Notes: generated by a model not told the origin, from the sequence alone. Counted from the first letter of the stretch, positions 9,878 through 21,951 are shown. The stretch: DNA of 64,000 bases from Asticcacaulis sp. (GCA_024707255.1 JANQAC010000001.1:620001-684000), one strand, 5' to 3'. A program made the numbers and translations.

Positions 9878-10645
9878 TCAGGCGCCGATGGCCTTACCGG
9901 GATGGCTACCGGCGCGCTGCGGCAGGAGGGCGATCAGGGCGATAATGGCCACCGCCAGAACCGCCGAAGCGATCGGCCGGCTGAGATTCAGGCCGCCGTG
10001 ATCCAGCGGCTTGTCGAGGAAATCACCCACCGTGGCGCCCAGTGGCCGCGTCAGGATAAAGGCGGCCCAGAACAGCAGCACCCGTGACACCTGCGTGCGG
10101 AAATACAGCAAGGCCACCACAGCCAGGGCCGCGGCGAAGACCGCCGCACCGCCCAGGAAGCCCAGGCCGGTATCATCGGCCATCCAGTCGCCCAGGGCCG
10201 TCCCCAGGGTTTGCGAAAAGGTGATGGCCAGCCAGTAAAAGGCTTCGACCCGCGGCGTATTGACCGTATCGACCGAGATCGATTTTTCAACGGCATACCA
10301 GATAGCCAGAACCGCCACCACGCAGGCCAGAAGCACGGCCGAGCCGCCGGTATAGCCGATGCCCAGCGAACGATCGAAGAAATCGGCCATGGTGGTGCCG
10401 GCCGTGGTCGAGGCGATGATGGTCGCCCAGTAAAGCCAGGGATGGAACTTTTTCGCCACGATCTGCGCGATGACCAGCACGACCAGCAGCCCCAGGAAGA
10501 TGAAGGTGCCGGTCAGGTAACCGAGGTTCATCGTCATGGTGACGGTATCGCCGCCGGTTTCGCCCAATGTGGTCGCCAGTATCTTGATAATCCAGAAGCC
10601 GAGCGTCACCGCCGGCACCTTGCTCAAAACCTCATCGCGGCTCAT
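9878..10645 (-). CDS. DUF347/COG4705 polytopic membrane protein, 255 aa
   Basis: An inner-membrane protein built from four similar units, each two hydrophobic segments around a T-x-G-x-x-x-x-D signature: TLGETGGD, TAGTTMAD, TLGTALGD and PLGATVGD, with a lysine or aromatic residue before each. This four-fold layout is the DUF347 repeat family. The biochemical role is unproven; the repeated acidic motif would suit cation transport (inference). I start at 10645 (MSRDEVLSK) because AGGAG sits seven bases upstream. It is the last gene of an operon with an outer-membrane protein and a two-component system. Confidence 0.8.
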   Translation of the reverse strand: MSRDEVLSKVPAVTLGFWIIKILATTLGETGGDTVTMTMNLGYLTGTFIFLGLLVVLVIAQIVAKKFHPWLYWATIIASTTAGTTMADFFDRSLGIGYTGGSAVLLACVVAVLAIWYAVEKSISVDTVNTPRVEAFYWLAITFSQTLGTALGDWMADDTGLGFLGGAAVFAAALAVVALLYFRTQVSRVLLFWAAFILTRPLGATVGDFLDKPLDHGGLNLSRPIASAVLAVAIIALIALLPQRAGSHPGKAIGA

Positions 10646-10659
10646 CTGTTCGCTCCTGA

Positions 10660-11388
10660 TCAAAAGGTGGTCTGAAGGGTGGCGTACCAGTTGTAGCGCG
10701 CGGTTTCGCCCGTGTTCTGAAGATTTGGGCCGGCATAGGCCAGCAGGTGATAGTGGTCGTTCAGGTCGTAGGTCAGGCCGGCGCCCAGCGCGGTGGAGGC
10801 CCGTCCGCCTTTTGCATCCGCCGTCTCATGAATAATCTCGGCGCCGATGTGCAGGTAGGGCGCCAGATCACGCGTCACCACCCAGCCAACCTGGCAGAAG
10901 TTGCGGGCGTCGCCGCCGTGATTATAGAGGCAGCCGCCGCCGCCAAAGGTCGACCAGCCGTCGCCGCTGCGGCCGATCCACACCGGCAGGAAAAAGGCGG
11001 CGTGATCATCGCCGACCCTGTCGCTGGCGCTTTTCAGGACGACGCGCGGATAGACGGCCACGTCCCAGCCAGAGCTTTCCTGATGCAGGAAGCGGTACTT
11101 CGCTGCCAGTTCGATATTGCCGATTCCGCTGGCGGACCCACCGCCGTTCTGGTGCTCATATTCATACGGCACGGCGATATTGATATGCAGATCGCGCGCC
11201 AGGCCATAATTGAAATCGATGCCCGATGCACTGCCGAAGCCATCGCGCGTCGTCGAACCCGCCGTGAAATAGAAGGTCTCGAAATGATGCAGTTCGACCG
11301 GCACCGGATCATCGGTGATGAAGGGCGGACCGGCAAAGGCGGTGGCCGGCATGAACAACAGCGCAACGAGCAGGGAATGGTCTTTCAT
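10660..11388 (-). CDS. Outer-membrane beta-barrel protein, 242 aa
   Basis: The signal peptide MKDHSLLVALLFMPATAFAGPP is followed by alternating amphipathic strands and ends in an aromatic residue (YATLQTTF), as outer-membrane barrels do. The start of the mature part, PPFITDDPVPVELHHFETFYF, resembles the MetA/phenol-degradation-associated transporter-like barrels. It could form a pore or a sensor for the adjacent system. It precedes the DUF347 gene by 14 bases and follows the histidine kinase by 53 bases, so it is probably cotranscribed and controlled by the two-component pair. Confidence 0.75.
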   Translation of the reverse strand: MKDHSLLVALLFMPATAFAGPPFITDDPVPVELHHFETFYFTAGSTTRDGFGSASGIDFNYGLARDLHINIAVPYEYEHQNGGGSASGIGNIELAAKYRFLHQESSGWDVAVYPRVVLKSASDRVGDDHAAFFLPVWIGRSGDGWSTFGGGGCLYNHGGDARNFCQVGWVVTRDLAPYLHIGAEIIHETADAKGGRASTALGAGLTYDLNDHYHLLAYAGPNLQNTGETARYNWYATLQTTF

Positions 11389-11441
11389 GACACCTTGTTA
11401 AAGCGGCAAGCTGAAGCCAGGATGAGCGAATTAAGGCGAAA

Positions 11442-12761
11442 TCAAGGCAACCGAATATGTACGCCAAGGCCAATACTGCCTGACGGAGTGAACAGATCGA
11501 CCTCGGCAGCCAGACTGTCCGCGATAGTGCGCACAATTGCCAGGCCAAGCCCGCTGCCCGGCTTGGCCGCATCCAGGCGATGGAAGGGCCGGAACGCATC
11601 CGCACGCCCCTGCGGTGGAATGCCTGGCCCCTGATCAATAAGCGTAATAAGGGCGGGAGCAGTCTCTATACGGATCTCACTGGCTGGCGGCGCGTATTTG
11701 ATGGCGTTGTCGAGCAGGTTACGCAGCATAAGGAATAGCAGCACAGGCTGACATTTAACCATGCCGGCACCACTGCCCCCCACCTCAATCGTCATGCCCT
11801 TCCCGGCGGCCAGCGATGCGACATCGGTGATGACATCCGTTAAAACCCTGTCCACGTCGCAGGTTTCATCCTGATCAGTCGCCTGCCGGACCCGCGCCAG
11901 GGTCAGTAACTGGTCCAGCAGACGCGATACCCGGTTTATACCCTTCCCCATAGCATCCACGGCCTGCTTGCGCTCGGCGGCGGTGCGCGCACCGGCAATG
12001 ACCTCGGCCTGAAGGCTGAGCGCCGCCAGCGGGGTACGCAGTTCGTGAGCCGCATTGTCGGTAAAGAGGCGCTCCTGCTTCGCGGCGAGGCTTAGTTTCG
12101 CCAACAGGGCATTGAGCGCGTCCGCCAGCGGCATCAGGTCGCGCGGCAAGCCGCTGGCCGAAACCGGCGACAGGTCACCGGGTGATCTCTGCGCCACGTC
12201 ACTGGCGAAATGCTCAAGGCCGCGCAAGCCCCAGCGGCTGCCGCGCCAGATGACGAGCGCCGATACCGGCAGGGCCAGGAACAAGGGCAGCAGCAGGCCA
12301 TACAGGACGCGCCTTACCACTTCATCGCGGGCACGCAGCTTTTCGCGCACCTCGACCACGCCGCGCCCTTCAGGCAGCACGCGCGTATAGACGCGCCAGG
12401 CGCCGCCCTCCATCATGACCGTATGAAACCCTTCCGGCAGGGGCACGCTCAGGGCCGCATTATCGGACGCCAGGGCCAGGCGTCCGTCACGCCAGACGCG
12501 GAAGCTGCGCCAACGCGCGTAATCGTCAAAGGCGGCGCGATCGGCGGCAGCAAGTCCCTGCCCCGTCACGGTAACTTTATTATCGGCTGACTGGCTAAGC
12601 AGCCACAGTTCGCTGGCCGAGGTAATCAGTTGTGAATCGTAGACCTCGTTGATTTCATCCCTGGCCGAAACAAAGGCGATGACGCCGATCAAAGCGATCA
12701 CAAGGGCCAGTGGCGCGCCAATACCGATCAGCAGTTCGACGTGCAGCGGCCGCCGGGTCAT
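11442..12761 (-). CDS. Sensor histidine kinase, QseC/TctE-like, 439 aa
   Basis: Membrane-bound kinase. A first membrane segment (residues about 9-30, LLIGIGAPLALVIALIGVIAF) is followed by a periplasmic sensor of about 120 residues, a second membrane segment (LLLPLFLALPVSALVIW) and a HAMP-like linker. The H-box is NAAHELRTPLAAL, with the phosphorylated His near residue 240. The ATPase domain shows the N-box NLLDNAIKYAP, DQGPGIP and GSGLGLAIVR. Its start overlaps the end of the response regulator by four bases. The signal sensed is unknown. Confidence 0.9.
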   Translation of the reverse strand: MTRRPLHVELLIGIGAPLALVIALIGVIAFVSARDEINEVYDSQLITSASELWLLSQSADNKVTVTGQGLAAADRAAFDDYARWRSFRVWRDGRLALASDNAALSVPLPEGFHTVMMEGGAWRVYTRVLPEGRGVVEVREKLRARDEVVRRVLYGLLLPLFLALPVSALVIWRGSRWGLRGLEHFASDVAQRSPGDLSPVSASGLPRDLMPLADALNALLAKLSLAAKQERLFTDNAAHELRTPLAALSLQAEVIAGARTAAERKQAVDAMGKGINRVSRLLDQLLTLARVRQATDQDETCDVDRVLTDVITDVASLAAGKGMTIEVGGSGAGMVKCQPVLLFLMLRNLLDNAIKYAPPASEIRIETAPALITLIDQGPGIPPQGRADAFRPFHRLDAAKPGSGLGLAIVRTIADSLAAEVDLFTPSGSIGLGVHIRLP

Positions 12762-13411
12762 GACCGCACCGTATAGCCGACGCCTCTAACGGTCTCGATC
12801 AGCCCGGCGCCCAGCTTGCGCCTTAGGGTATAGACGGCCGCCTCGATGGTGTTGCTTTCGGCGCCGGCCTCCCAGCCATAGATGCCGGCTTCGATATCGG
12901 CGCGGCCCACTACGCGGCCCGCCCGTTCCATCAGCAGGACCAGCACCTGGTATTCTCGCGCCGTCAACCGGACCAGATCGTCTGACTTTCGGACCGAACG
13001 CGCGGCGGTGTCGATCTCGATATCGCCACGCCGCAGGGTCGGTCTTGCCCGTCCGTGACTGCGGCGGCCGACGGCGCGCAGCCGCGCCATGAGTTCGGCC
13101 AGGGCAAACGGCTTGACGATATAATCATCGGCACCCAGATCGAGTCCTTCGATGCGCGCATCCAGGGCGTCGCGCGCGGTCATGATGATCACGGGCAGGT
13201 CTGCCTTCACCCGGACCGCGCGCAGGACATCAAGCCCCGACAGACCCGGCAGGTTTATATCGAGAAGGATGGCATCGAAGCCATCCGTGCGAACCGCCGC
13301 CAGGGCACTTTCGCCATCTCGCACCCAGTCCGGCATGTGTCCGGCCTGAGCCAAACCGGCCTTCAGCGCGGTCCCCAGCAGATCATCGTCCTCGACCACC
13401 AGAATGCGCAT
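12758..13411 (-). CDS. OmpR-family response regulator, 217 aa
   Basis: Receiver domain at residues 1-115 with acidic pocket VVEDDD, phospho-acceptor Asp in ILLDINLPGLSG, Thr in IIMTARD and Lys in DDYIVKPF. A winged-helix DNA-binding domain follows (LTAREYQVLVLLME, SNTIEAAVYTLRRKLG, IETVRGVGYTVRS). It is the first gene of the operon response regulator - kinase - barrel - DUF347. Its start codon lies two bases from the ligA stop, so the operon promoter must lie within or beyond ligA unless ligA is cotranscribed. Confidence 0.92.
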   Translation of the reverse strand: MRILVVEDDDLLGTALKAGLAQAGHMPDWVRDGESALAAVRTDGFDAILLDINLPGLSGLDVLRAVRVKADLPVIIMTARDALDARIEGLDLGADDYIVKPFALAELMARLRAVGRRSHGRARPTLRRGDIEIDTAARSVRKSDDLVRLTAREYQVLVLLMERAGRVVGRADIEAGIYGWEAGAESNTIEAAVYTLRRKLGAGLIETVRGVGYTVRS

Positions 13412-13412
13412 G

Positions 13413-15694
<2,282 letters not shown>

Positions 15695-15712
15695 TCTCAT
15701 TATGTGGAGCTA

Positions 15713-15988
15713 TCACCCCAGATTGTCAGTATTGTTCCATGGTTCATCCCCGCGTGTTTCCAGGCTGCGGCGCGTCAGCAGATAGCAGAGGATGATCAGG
15801 CAATAGAGCGCCCCAACCACCAGGCCGAAATTGATATAGCTGTGCAGCTTGCCGGCAAACTCCGGCGTGTCGCGGTATTGCAGTCCATAGGTATGCAGGG
15901 TGACGCCAACGCAAATGCCCACGGTCAGCAAGGCACTGTAGGCAAAATGAACGACAAGCAGGATAATCTCGCGGATAAACCTGAGCAT
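15713..15988 (-). CDS. Small two-TM inner-membrane protein, 91 aa
   Basis: Begins MLRFIREIILLVVHFAYSALL at 15988, five bases after an excellent AGGAGG, which decides the start over the longer open frame. There are two membrane segments (ILLVVHFAYSALLTVGICVGV and FGLVVGALYCLIILCYLL) and a short polar C-terminus with no recognisable domain. It follows recN on the same strand (37 bases) and precedes ligA, so it may be part of a recN-ligA transcript. Function unknown. Confidence 0.75.
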   Translation of the reverse strand: MLRFIREIILLVVHFAYSALLTVGICVGVTLHTYGLQYRDTPEFAGKLHSYINFGLVVGALYCLIILCYLLTRRSLETRGDEPWNNTDNLG

Positions 15989-16025
15989 GGCCGCCTCCTG
16001 GCGCTCTGTCAAAAGAGCCCGGCTA

Positions 16026-17744
16026 TTATACGCCTTCCGGGGCCTTAAGTCGAATGGCGGCCGCGCGGGCTTCCGGCGTGATTTCGGCGCCGGAAAGCAT
16101 CCGCGCCAGTTCTTCCAGCGCAGCATCGGGCTCGAGCACGGTCACGGTCGAGCGCACGCTGTCATTATGCTCGGCCTTGGAGACCTTGAGGTGCTGATCG
16201 CCGCGCGCCGCCACCTGCGGGCTGTGCGTCACCACGATTACCTGCTGGTTCTGCGCCAGGCGCTTGAGCCGCAGGCCCACCGCATCGGCCACGGCGCCGC
16301 CAACGCCCTGGTCGACCTCATCGAAAATCATTACCGGACCTGCGACATCCTCACCGCCGCGAGACGCCAGCGCCGCTTTCAATGCCAGGGCAAAACGCGC
16401 CAGTTCACCACCGGAGGCGATGGCGCCCAGACCACCCCACTCTGCGCCCGGATTGGTCCTGACCTCGAACTCGACCACATCGCCGCCGATCTGGCCATAG
16501 CGTTCCGGCTCCAGCGGCCGCAGGGCCACGCGGAAGCGCGCCTTATCGAGCTTGAGCGGCACCAGTTCGCTCATCACCGCCGCCGCCGGGCCTCACCGGC
16601 CAGCGCGCGTCTGGCGCGCAGGGCCTCGACGGCGGCGTGGAAATCCTTCTGCGCCGCGTGCATGGCGATGGTCAGGCGGCTTAAGTGCGCATCCAGGTCT
16701 TCGATCTGGTTCAGGCTGGCGGCGATGCGCGTGCGCTCGTTCGGCAGGTCCTCGACCAGTACGCCGAGCTTACGGGCCATGGCGCGCAGGGCGAACAGGC
16801 GTTCCTCGACGCGATCCAGTTGGCCCGGCTCGACATCAAGACTATCGGCTGCCTGATCCATCAGGGCGAGGGCCTCGTCGGCGGCGATCAGGGTGCGATC
16901 GAGCGCATCGGCCGCCGCCGTCAGCCGCGCCAGGACCGGATCTTCCGAGGTAGCGCCGGCCTGCATGGCGCGTGTGCGGGCATGATCGAGCGCGCGGAAC
17001 GCCTTGACCAACCGCTGCGACAACTGCTCGCCACCGACGGCTGAGCGCGCCTCACTGATATCCTCCAGCGCCCGCTCACCGGCCCCCAGCAGGGCCCGCT
17101 CCGAAGCCGAGGGTCGCTTCTTCATCGGGCTGAGGATTGAGCCGGTCGAGTTCCTGCAGACGCAGGGTCAGGGTTTCCAGTTCGGCCTTGTCGGCACTCG
17201 CCCGCTTCATCAGGTCGCGGTGTTCGTCGCGGATCACCTTCAGCGCCTTCCAGCTTTCGGACACCTTCGCCAGTTCCGGCCCGCAGGCGCCATAACTATC
17301 CAGCATCCCCAGATGCGAGCGGGCATCGAGCAGGCCCACGGTTTCGTGCTGGCCGTGAACTTCCAGCAGGCTGTCGCCCAACGCCTTGAGCACCGCCACA
17401 CTGACCGGCTGATCATTGACAAAAGCCTTGGAACGGCCATCGCGGCCGACCACGCGACGCAGCAGCAGGGCCTCGCCAGGTTCCAGCGCCAGGCCCTTGT
17501 CTTCGAGGAAGTCATAGAGCGGATGCGTCGCCGCAATCTCGAACTCGGCCGTCACTGATGCCTGCGGCGCGCCGGCGCGAATCAGGCCGGTATCGGCGCG
17601 CGCACCCGTGGCCAGGCCCAAACTGTCGAGCAGGATCGACTTGCCCGCACCGGTTTCCCCGGTCAGCACGCTCAGTCCCTGGCGGATATCCAGTTCCAGC
17701 CGGTCAACCAGGACCACATCGGCAATCGTCAAACGTGTCAGCAT
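16026..17744 (-). CDS. recN: DNA repair protein RecN (two frameshifts)
   Basis: SMC-like ATPase acting in double-strand break repair. The N-terminal ATPase half starts MLTRLTIADVVLVDRLELDI with Walker A GETGAGKS and the QHETVGLLD block. The middle is coiled coil, and the C-terminal half has the signature SGGELARFALALK, Walker B VMIFDEVDQGVGG and VTHSPQVAA. The frame is broken twice: near 17107, where removing one G restores EEATLASERALLGAGE, and near 16588, where one more C restores EAPAAAVMSELVPLK. All conserved motifs are present once the two indels are repaired, so sequence error is likely. Confidence 0.88.
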
Positions 17745-17839
17745 CGGGCACCGAATCAAGAAGGCGACTGCCGATTCATCGGCAGCCGCCCCATACAATC
17801 ACACAAATGAGAACAATTCAAGAACTCAGATATTTCGGT

Positions 17840-18721
17840 TTAATTGAACTTCCAGAAGCTCAACCAGCTTTTCTTCTTTTTCAGGTCCGGCGCCTCCGGC
17901 CCTTTCTTGCCCTTCGGATCGGGGGCAACAGCCGGCGTGGCGCCCTTTTCCTTCAGGAGCTTGTAGGCCGCCGAATACCAGCGGTCGCCCGGATAGTTAT
18001 AGCCGAGCACAGCGGCATCGCGCGTCGCTTCGTCGTGCAAACCCATCATTTCATTGGCTTCGACCAGGCGGTAAAGCGCTTCCGGCGTGTGGCTGGTGGT
18101 CTGGTAATCGCTGGCCACGGTCTTGAAGCGGCCGATGGCGGCCAGCGGCTGGTTGTCGTTCAGATACCAGCGGCCGACATCCATTTCCTTGCCGGCAAGC
18201 TGATCCTGCACCATGTCGAGCTTGATGCGCGCGTCCTTGGCATATTCGCTGTCCGGATAGCGGCGCACCACATCAGTCAACAGGGCCTTGGCGCTGTCGG
18301 TATAGCCCTGGTCGCGGCCGACATCGACGATCTGCTCGAACGCGCAAATCGCCTTCATGTAATAGGCATAGGGGGTCAGTTCGCTGCCCGGATAGAGCTT
18401 GATGAACTGGTCGGCGGCGGCGGTCGCCTCGACATATTTATCAGCCTGGTAGTTGGCGTAGATGGTCATCACGATGGCGCGGCGCGACCACTCGGAATAG
18501 GGATGCTGGCGCTGGACTTCCTCGAAATAGGTAACGGCGTCGGACCAGCTCTTTTCGTCCAGCTTCTGCATACCGGTCTGGTAGAGCAGTTCCACCGGAC
18601 GCTCCTCATAGACCAGGTGCTCTTTCGGTCCCTTGCCGGCGCAGGCGGTCAGGCCGGCTACGGAGACACTGGCCAGCAGGATAACTATGGCCGATTTCTT
18701 GAGAAGCCCCACAACGCTCAC
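17840..18721 (-). CDS. bamD: Outer-membrane assembly lipoprotein BamD, 293 aa
   Basis: Lipoprotein of the BAM complex that inserts beta-barrels into the outer membrane. It has a signal peptide with lipobox LTAC (Cys near residue 27), then about five TPR units (LYQTGMQKLDEKSWSDAVTYFEEV, HPYSEWSRRAIVMTIY, YPGSELTPYAYYMKAICAFEQI, YPDSEYAKDARIKLD). The C-terminal 60 residues are an extra Pro/Lys-rich tail ending SWLSFWKFN. It lies between lpxC and recN on the same strand, the usual alphaproteobacterial order. Confidence 0.93.
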   Translation of the reverse strand: MSVVGLLKKSAIVILLASVSVAGLTACAGKGPKEHLVYEERPVELLYQTGMQKLDEKSWSDAVTYFEEVQRQHPYSEWSRRAIVMTIYANYQADKYVEATAAADQFIKLYPGSELTPYAYYMKAICAFEQIVDVGRDQGYTDSAKALLTDVVRRYPDSEYAKDARIKLDMVQDQLAGKEMDVGRWYLNDNQPLAAIGRFKTVASDYQTTSHTPEALYRLVEANEMMGLHDEATRDAAVLGYNYPGDRWYSAAYKLLKEKGATPAVAPDPKGKKGPEAPDLKKKKSWLSFWKFN

Positions 18722-18818
18722 GGAATATCCCTCTTGCTGACGCTTTACGCCATTTGAATCTTATGTGCGAGGATACATCTACACGAGCGCAGCGCGCGCG
18801 CCAACCGTAATTAACCAG

Positions 18819-19712
18819 TCAGCCGACATCCGCCAGAGCCGCGCCGCGGGTGACGATGCGGTAGGCATCCGGACGCGACAATAGGGCACGGACCAAGGCA
18901 TTATTAAGGCCGTGACCGGCACGGATTCCTTCAAACCTGCCAAGAATGGGCATACCCAGCACATACAGGTCGCCAATGGCATCGAGCGCCTTGTGGCGGA
19001 CGAATTCGTCGGCGAAGCGCAGGCCGCCTTCATTGAGGATCACGTCGCCATCGATGACGATGGCATTATCCAGCGAACCGCCGCGGGCCAGGCCGGCCTT
19101 GCGCAGGGCTTCGACACCTTCGAGGAAGCCGAAGGTGCGCGCCGCCGACAGCTCGTCGCGGAAGGACTGCTCGGTAATGGCGAGATCGACCACCTGATGG
19201 CCGATGGGGGTGCCCGGAAAGTCGATTTCAAAACGGACTTCAAACTGGTCGGCCGGCAGCAAAGCCGCGCGCTTGTCGCCTTCGATGACTTCCACCGGCT
19301 TAAGGATTTCAATGACCTGCTGCGGCACAGCCTGGCGGCGGAAACCGGCCTGGTCAAGCAGTTGCACGAACGGCAGGGCCGAACCATCCATGATCGGCAC
19401 TTCCGGACCATCCAGTTCGACAATGACGTTATCGATGCTCAGGGCGGCGAAAGCGGCCATGACGTGTTCGATGGTCGAGACGGACACGCCGGCGGCATTG
19501 GTGATGACGGTGCCCAGAGTGGTCTTGGTGACGTTATGGGCCAGGGCCGGAACGCGGTTATCGCGGTCGGTGATATCGGAGCGCACGAAAACGACACCGG
19601 CGCCGGCGGGCGCCGAACGCACGACCATACGCACAGGCACGCCCGTATGCACGCCAATACCGGCGATTATGGCCGCATGGGCCAGGGTCTGTTCGTTCTG
19701 ATCAGGTAACAT
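18819..19712 (-). CDS. lpxC: UDP-3-O-acyl-N-acetylglucosamine deacetylase, 297 aa
   Basis: Zinc deacetylase, the first committed step of lipid A synthesis. Zinc ligands are visible: His in VSTIEHVMAAFAAL, and His and Asp in RHKALDAIGDLYVLG. The substrate-binding GIGVHTGVPVRMVVR and EVPIMDGSALPFVQL blocks are also typical. I start at 19712 (MLPDQNEQTLAH), preceded by AAGGTGAG, not at the upstream in-frame codon at 19799. A terminator separates it from ftsZ. Confidence 0.95.
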   Translation of the reverse strand: MLPDQNEQTLAHAAIIAGIGVHTGVPVRMVVRSAPAGAGVVFVRSDITDRDNRVPALAHNVTKTTLGTVITNAAGVSVSTIEHVMAAFAALSIDNVIVELDGPEVPIMDGSALPFVQLLDQAGFRRQAVPQQVIEILKPVEVIEGDKRAALLPADQFEVRFEIDFPGTPIGHQVVDLAITEQSFRDELSAARTFGFLEGVEALRKAGLARGGSLDNAIVIDGDVILNEGGLRFADEFVRHKALDAIGDLYVLGMPILGRFEGIRAGHGLNNALVRALLSRPDAYRIVTRGAALADVG

Positions 19713-19754
19713 GACGCTCACCTTCTTGCCGCCCCCGCGTACATAGATCCGGCG

Positions 19755-19789
19755 CAAAAAAAATGCGGGCGCATTTCTGGCCCGCATTC
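19755..19789 (-). terminator. Terminator between ftsZ and lpxC
   Basis: On the minus strand ATGCGGGC-cagaaatgc-GCCCGCAT is followed immediately by eight T. It should end the ftsZ transcript, so lpxC probably has its own promoter or depends on read-through. Confidence 0.85.
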
Positions 19790-19861
19790 GATATCTCATT
19801 TTTGGCGCCCGTTCACAAACGAACTTCTATTTCCGTTTGTAACGCCTTGCTTAACAAGCTT

Positions 19862-21541
19862 TTAATTAGCGAGGCGCCTTAAGAAAGAAGGGATTTCCAG
19901 ATCGTCCTCCGTATCCATCGACGGCTGGACTTCCGAGCGCGTGGCCGGGTTGAGATTCGTCTTCGGCTGGGCCGAAGCCTGACCGGGCACATAGCGGTCG
20001 GCCTCGTCCTGGACCGGCGCGGATTGTGCCACCGGTGCGGCCGGGGCACTCTGGCGCTGCGGGAACAGGCCGCGCCAGAAGGATTCGCGGCCTTCTTCCT
20101 CGGTGTTCAGGCGCGGCGCGGGCGCTGGCTGGCTGGGACGCGGCGCCGCGGTATGGGCGTAGGGATTTGGCCGCTGGATCTGCGGCGCGACGGCAGGACG
20201 CGGTGCGGGAGCCGGTGCAACCGCAGCAGGCGATTCCTCGTCTTCGACCATCGGATCGACGATCCGGCTGATGACGCGCGGCTCCTGTGCCTGGACGGGG
20301 GCCTGAACGGGCGCAGCCGCCGGCGTGATGGTCGGCTGGGCGGGACGCTCCTCAAACAGGCTTGAGCGGGCGGCGGGCTGGGCAGCGACAGGCGTCACGG
20401 GCGCCGAGGCGACCGGTGCGGGACGTGCTTCCGCCACAGGGGCTGGAACGGGTGCCGGAACCGGAGCAGCAGCAGCCGGCGTTTCGGTGCGCGAACCATA
20501 GCCGAGGCCGAAGGTCGGGGCCTGGGTGGTGGTTTTCGGCGTCGAATTGGCGTTGGTCAGCGGGGTTTGCAGGGCCACACCGTCCATGCCGGTGGCAACG
20601 ACGGACACGCGCAGCTTGCCTTCCAGGTTCGGATCGAAGGCGGCGCCGAAGATGATATTGGCTTCGGGATCGACTTCCGAGGAGATAGCATTGGCCGCCT
20701 CGTCAACTTCATGCAGGGTCATGTCGAGACCACCGGTGACGTTCACCAGCACAGCCTTGGCGCCCTTCAGCGAGGTTTCATCGAGCAGCGGGTTCTGGAT
20801 AGCATTTTGCGCCGCCAGCAGCGCACGGTCTTCGCCGGAGGCTTCGCCGGTGCCCATCATGGCCTTGCCCATATCGGACATGACCGAACGGACGTCAGCG
20901 AAATCGAGGTTGATCAGGCCCGGCAGGACCATCAGATCGGTGATCGAGCGGACGCCGGCGTGCAGCACCTGGTCGGCCATGCCGAAGGCTTCGGCAAAGG
21001 TGGTGCGCTCGTTGGCGATGCGGAAAAGGTTTTGGTTCGGGATGACGATCAGGGTATCGACATAGCGTTGCAGTTCGGAGATGCCGGCATCAGCCAGGCG
21101 CATCCGGTGACGGCCCTCGAAAGTGAAGGGCTTGGTGACCACGCCGACCGTCAGGATGCCGCGCTCGCGGGCGCACTTGGCGATTATCGGGGCCGCGCCC
21201 GTGCCGGTGCCGCCGCCCATGCCGGCGGTGATGAACACCATGTGCGCCCCTTCGAGGTGCTCGGTGATCATGTCGGAAGATTCTTCGGCGGCGGTCATGC
21301 CGACTTCGGGATGCGCGCCCGCACCCAGCCCCTGCGTAATGCCGACGCCAAGCTGAATGCGCGCTTCCGTGCGCGAAAACTGAAGCTGCTGCGCGTCGGT
21401 ATTGGCGACGACGAACTCCACACCTTCGAGGCCGGCTTCGATCATGTTGTTAACGGCGTTGCCCCCGGCTCCGCCCACTCCAAACACGACGATACGCGGC
21501 TTCAATTCTGTTGCGCGCGGCGCAGAAAGATGAATTGCCAT
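19862..21541 (-). CDS. ftsZ: Cell division protein FtsZ with very long linker, 559 aa
   Basis: Tubulin-like GTPase that forms the Z ring. The core (residues about 1-315) contains the tubulin signature [11 protein letters not shown] and the T7 loop [21 protein letters not shown] Pro/Ala-rich linker of more than 200 residues follows ([20 protein letters not shown]), much longer than in E. coli (whole protein 383 aa) and longer than usual even for Caulobacter. The conserved C-terminal peptide [13 protein letters not shown] binds FtsA and other partners. I start at 21541 ([19 protein letters not shown]), the family start. The upstream region carries CtrA- and CcrM-type sites. Confidence 0.96.
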   Translation of the reverse strand: MAIHLSAPRATELKPRIVVFGVGGAGGNAVNNMIEAGLEGVEFVVANTDAQQLQFSRTEARIQLGVGITQGLGAGAHPEVGMTAAEESSDMITEHLEGAHMVFITAGMGGGTGTGAAPIIAKCARERGILTVGVVTKPFTFEGRHRMRLADAGISELQRYVDTLIVIPNQNLFRIANERTTFAEAFGMADQVLHAGVRSITDLMVLPGLINLDFADVRSVMSDMGKAMMGTGEASGEDRALLAAQNAIQNPLLDETSLKGAKAVLVNVTGGLDMTLHEVDEAANAISSEVDPEANIIFGAAFDPNLEGKLRVSVVATGMDGVALQTPLTNANSTPKTTTQAPTFGLGYGSRTETPAAAAPVPAPVPAPVAEARPAPVASAPVTPVAAQPAARSSLFEERPAQPTITPAAAPVQAPVQAQEPRVISRIVDPMVEDEESPAAVAPAPAPRPAVAPQIQRPNPYAHTAAPRPSQPAPAPRLNTEEEGRESFWRGLFPQRQSAPAAPVAQSAPVQDEADRYVPGQASAQPKTNLNPATRSEVQPSMDTEDDLEIPSFLRRLAN

Positions 21542-21649
21542 GTTATCCAGTGAACCTTTCATGATCTCTCCCATTCGGTTCTCCGTCCGGGATGAACGAA
21601 TGAGTTTTCCGATCCCCGATGCCAGGGTCTTATGAGACTACAACTATGC

Positions 21650-21664
21650 TTAACGAATAGTTAC
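21650..21664. promoter_or_regulatory. Candidate CtrA site upstream of ftsZ
   Basis: TTAA-CGAATAG-TTAC fits the CtrA consensus TTAA-N7-TTAA(C) with one mismatch, 110 bp before the ftsZ start. CtrA control of ftsZ is established in Caulobacter. The same 200 bp hold three GANTC (CcrM) sites at 21675, 21753 and 21764. Confidence 0.45.
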
Positions 21665-21890
21665 CCGATAACTTGAGTCGGCTAAAAAGGAACCTGTTTT
21701 GGTAAGATTTTTTAACCAAAGTTACCGAAGTATGACTTTTTACACAGGCATTGAGTCAGAAAGGAGTCACGCGGGTTGCGTTTTTCGCGCGGAGCGTGAG
21801 CATCCCTTTCCAGAGGGTTAACACATCGCTTTGATGGACGGTAAGCGCTTAGTGATTTGCGAACGCCCAGGAAGCGCAAGAACGGACACA

Positions 21891-21925
21891 ATGAACCCTC
21901 TCCCGTTTCCGGAAGAGGGTTCATT
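21891..21925. repeat. Short hairpin in the ftsA-ftsZ spacer
   Basis: TGAACCCTCT...AGAGGGTTCA pairs over ten bases with a 12-base centre, just past the ftsA stop. It has no T-run on either side. It may slow or attenuate transcription from ftsA into ftsZ, or simply be a repeat remnant. The rest of the 410-bp spacer holds the ftsZ control region and no gene. Confidence 0.5.
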
Positions 21926-21951
21926 CAGATAAGCTGTTTGCGCCTGTAAGC

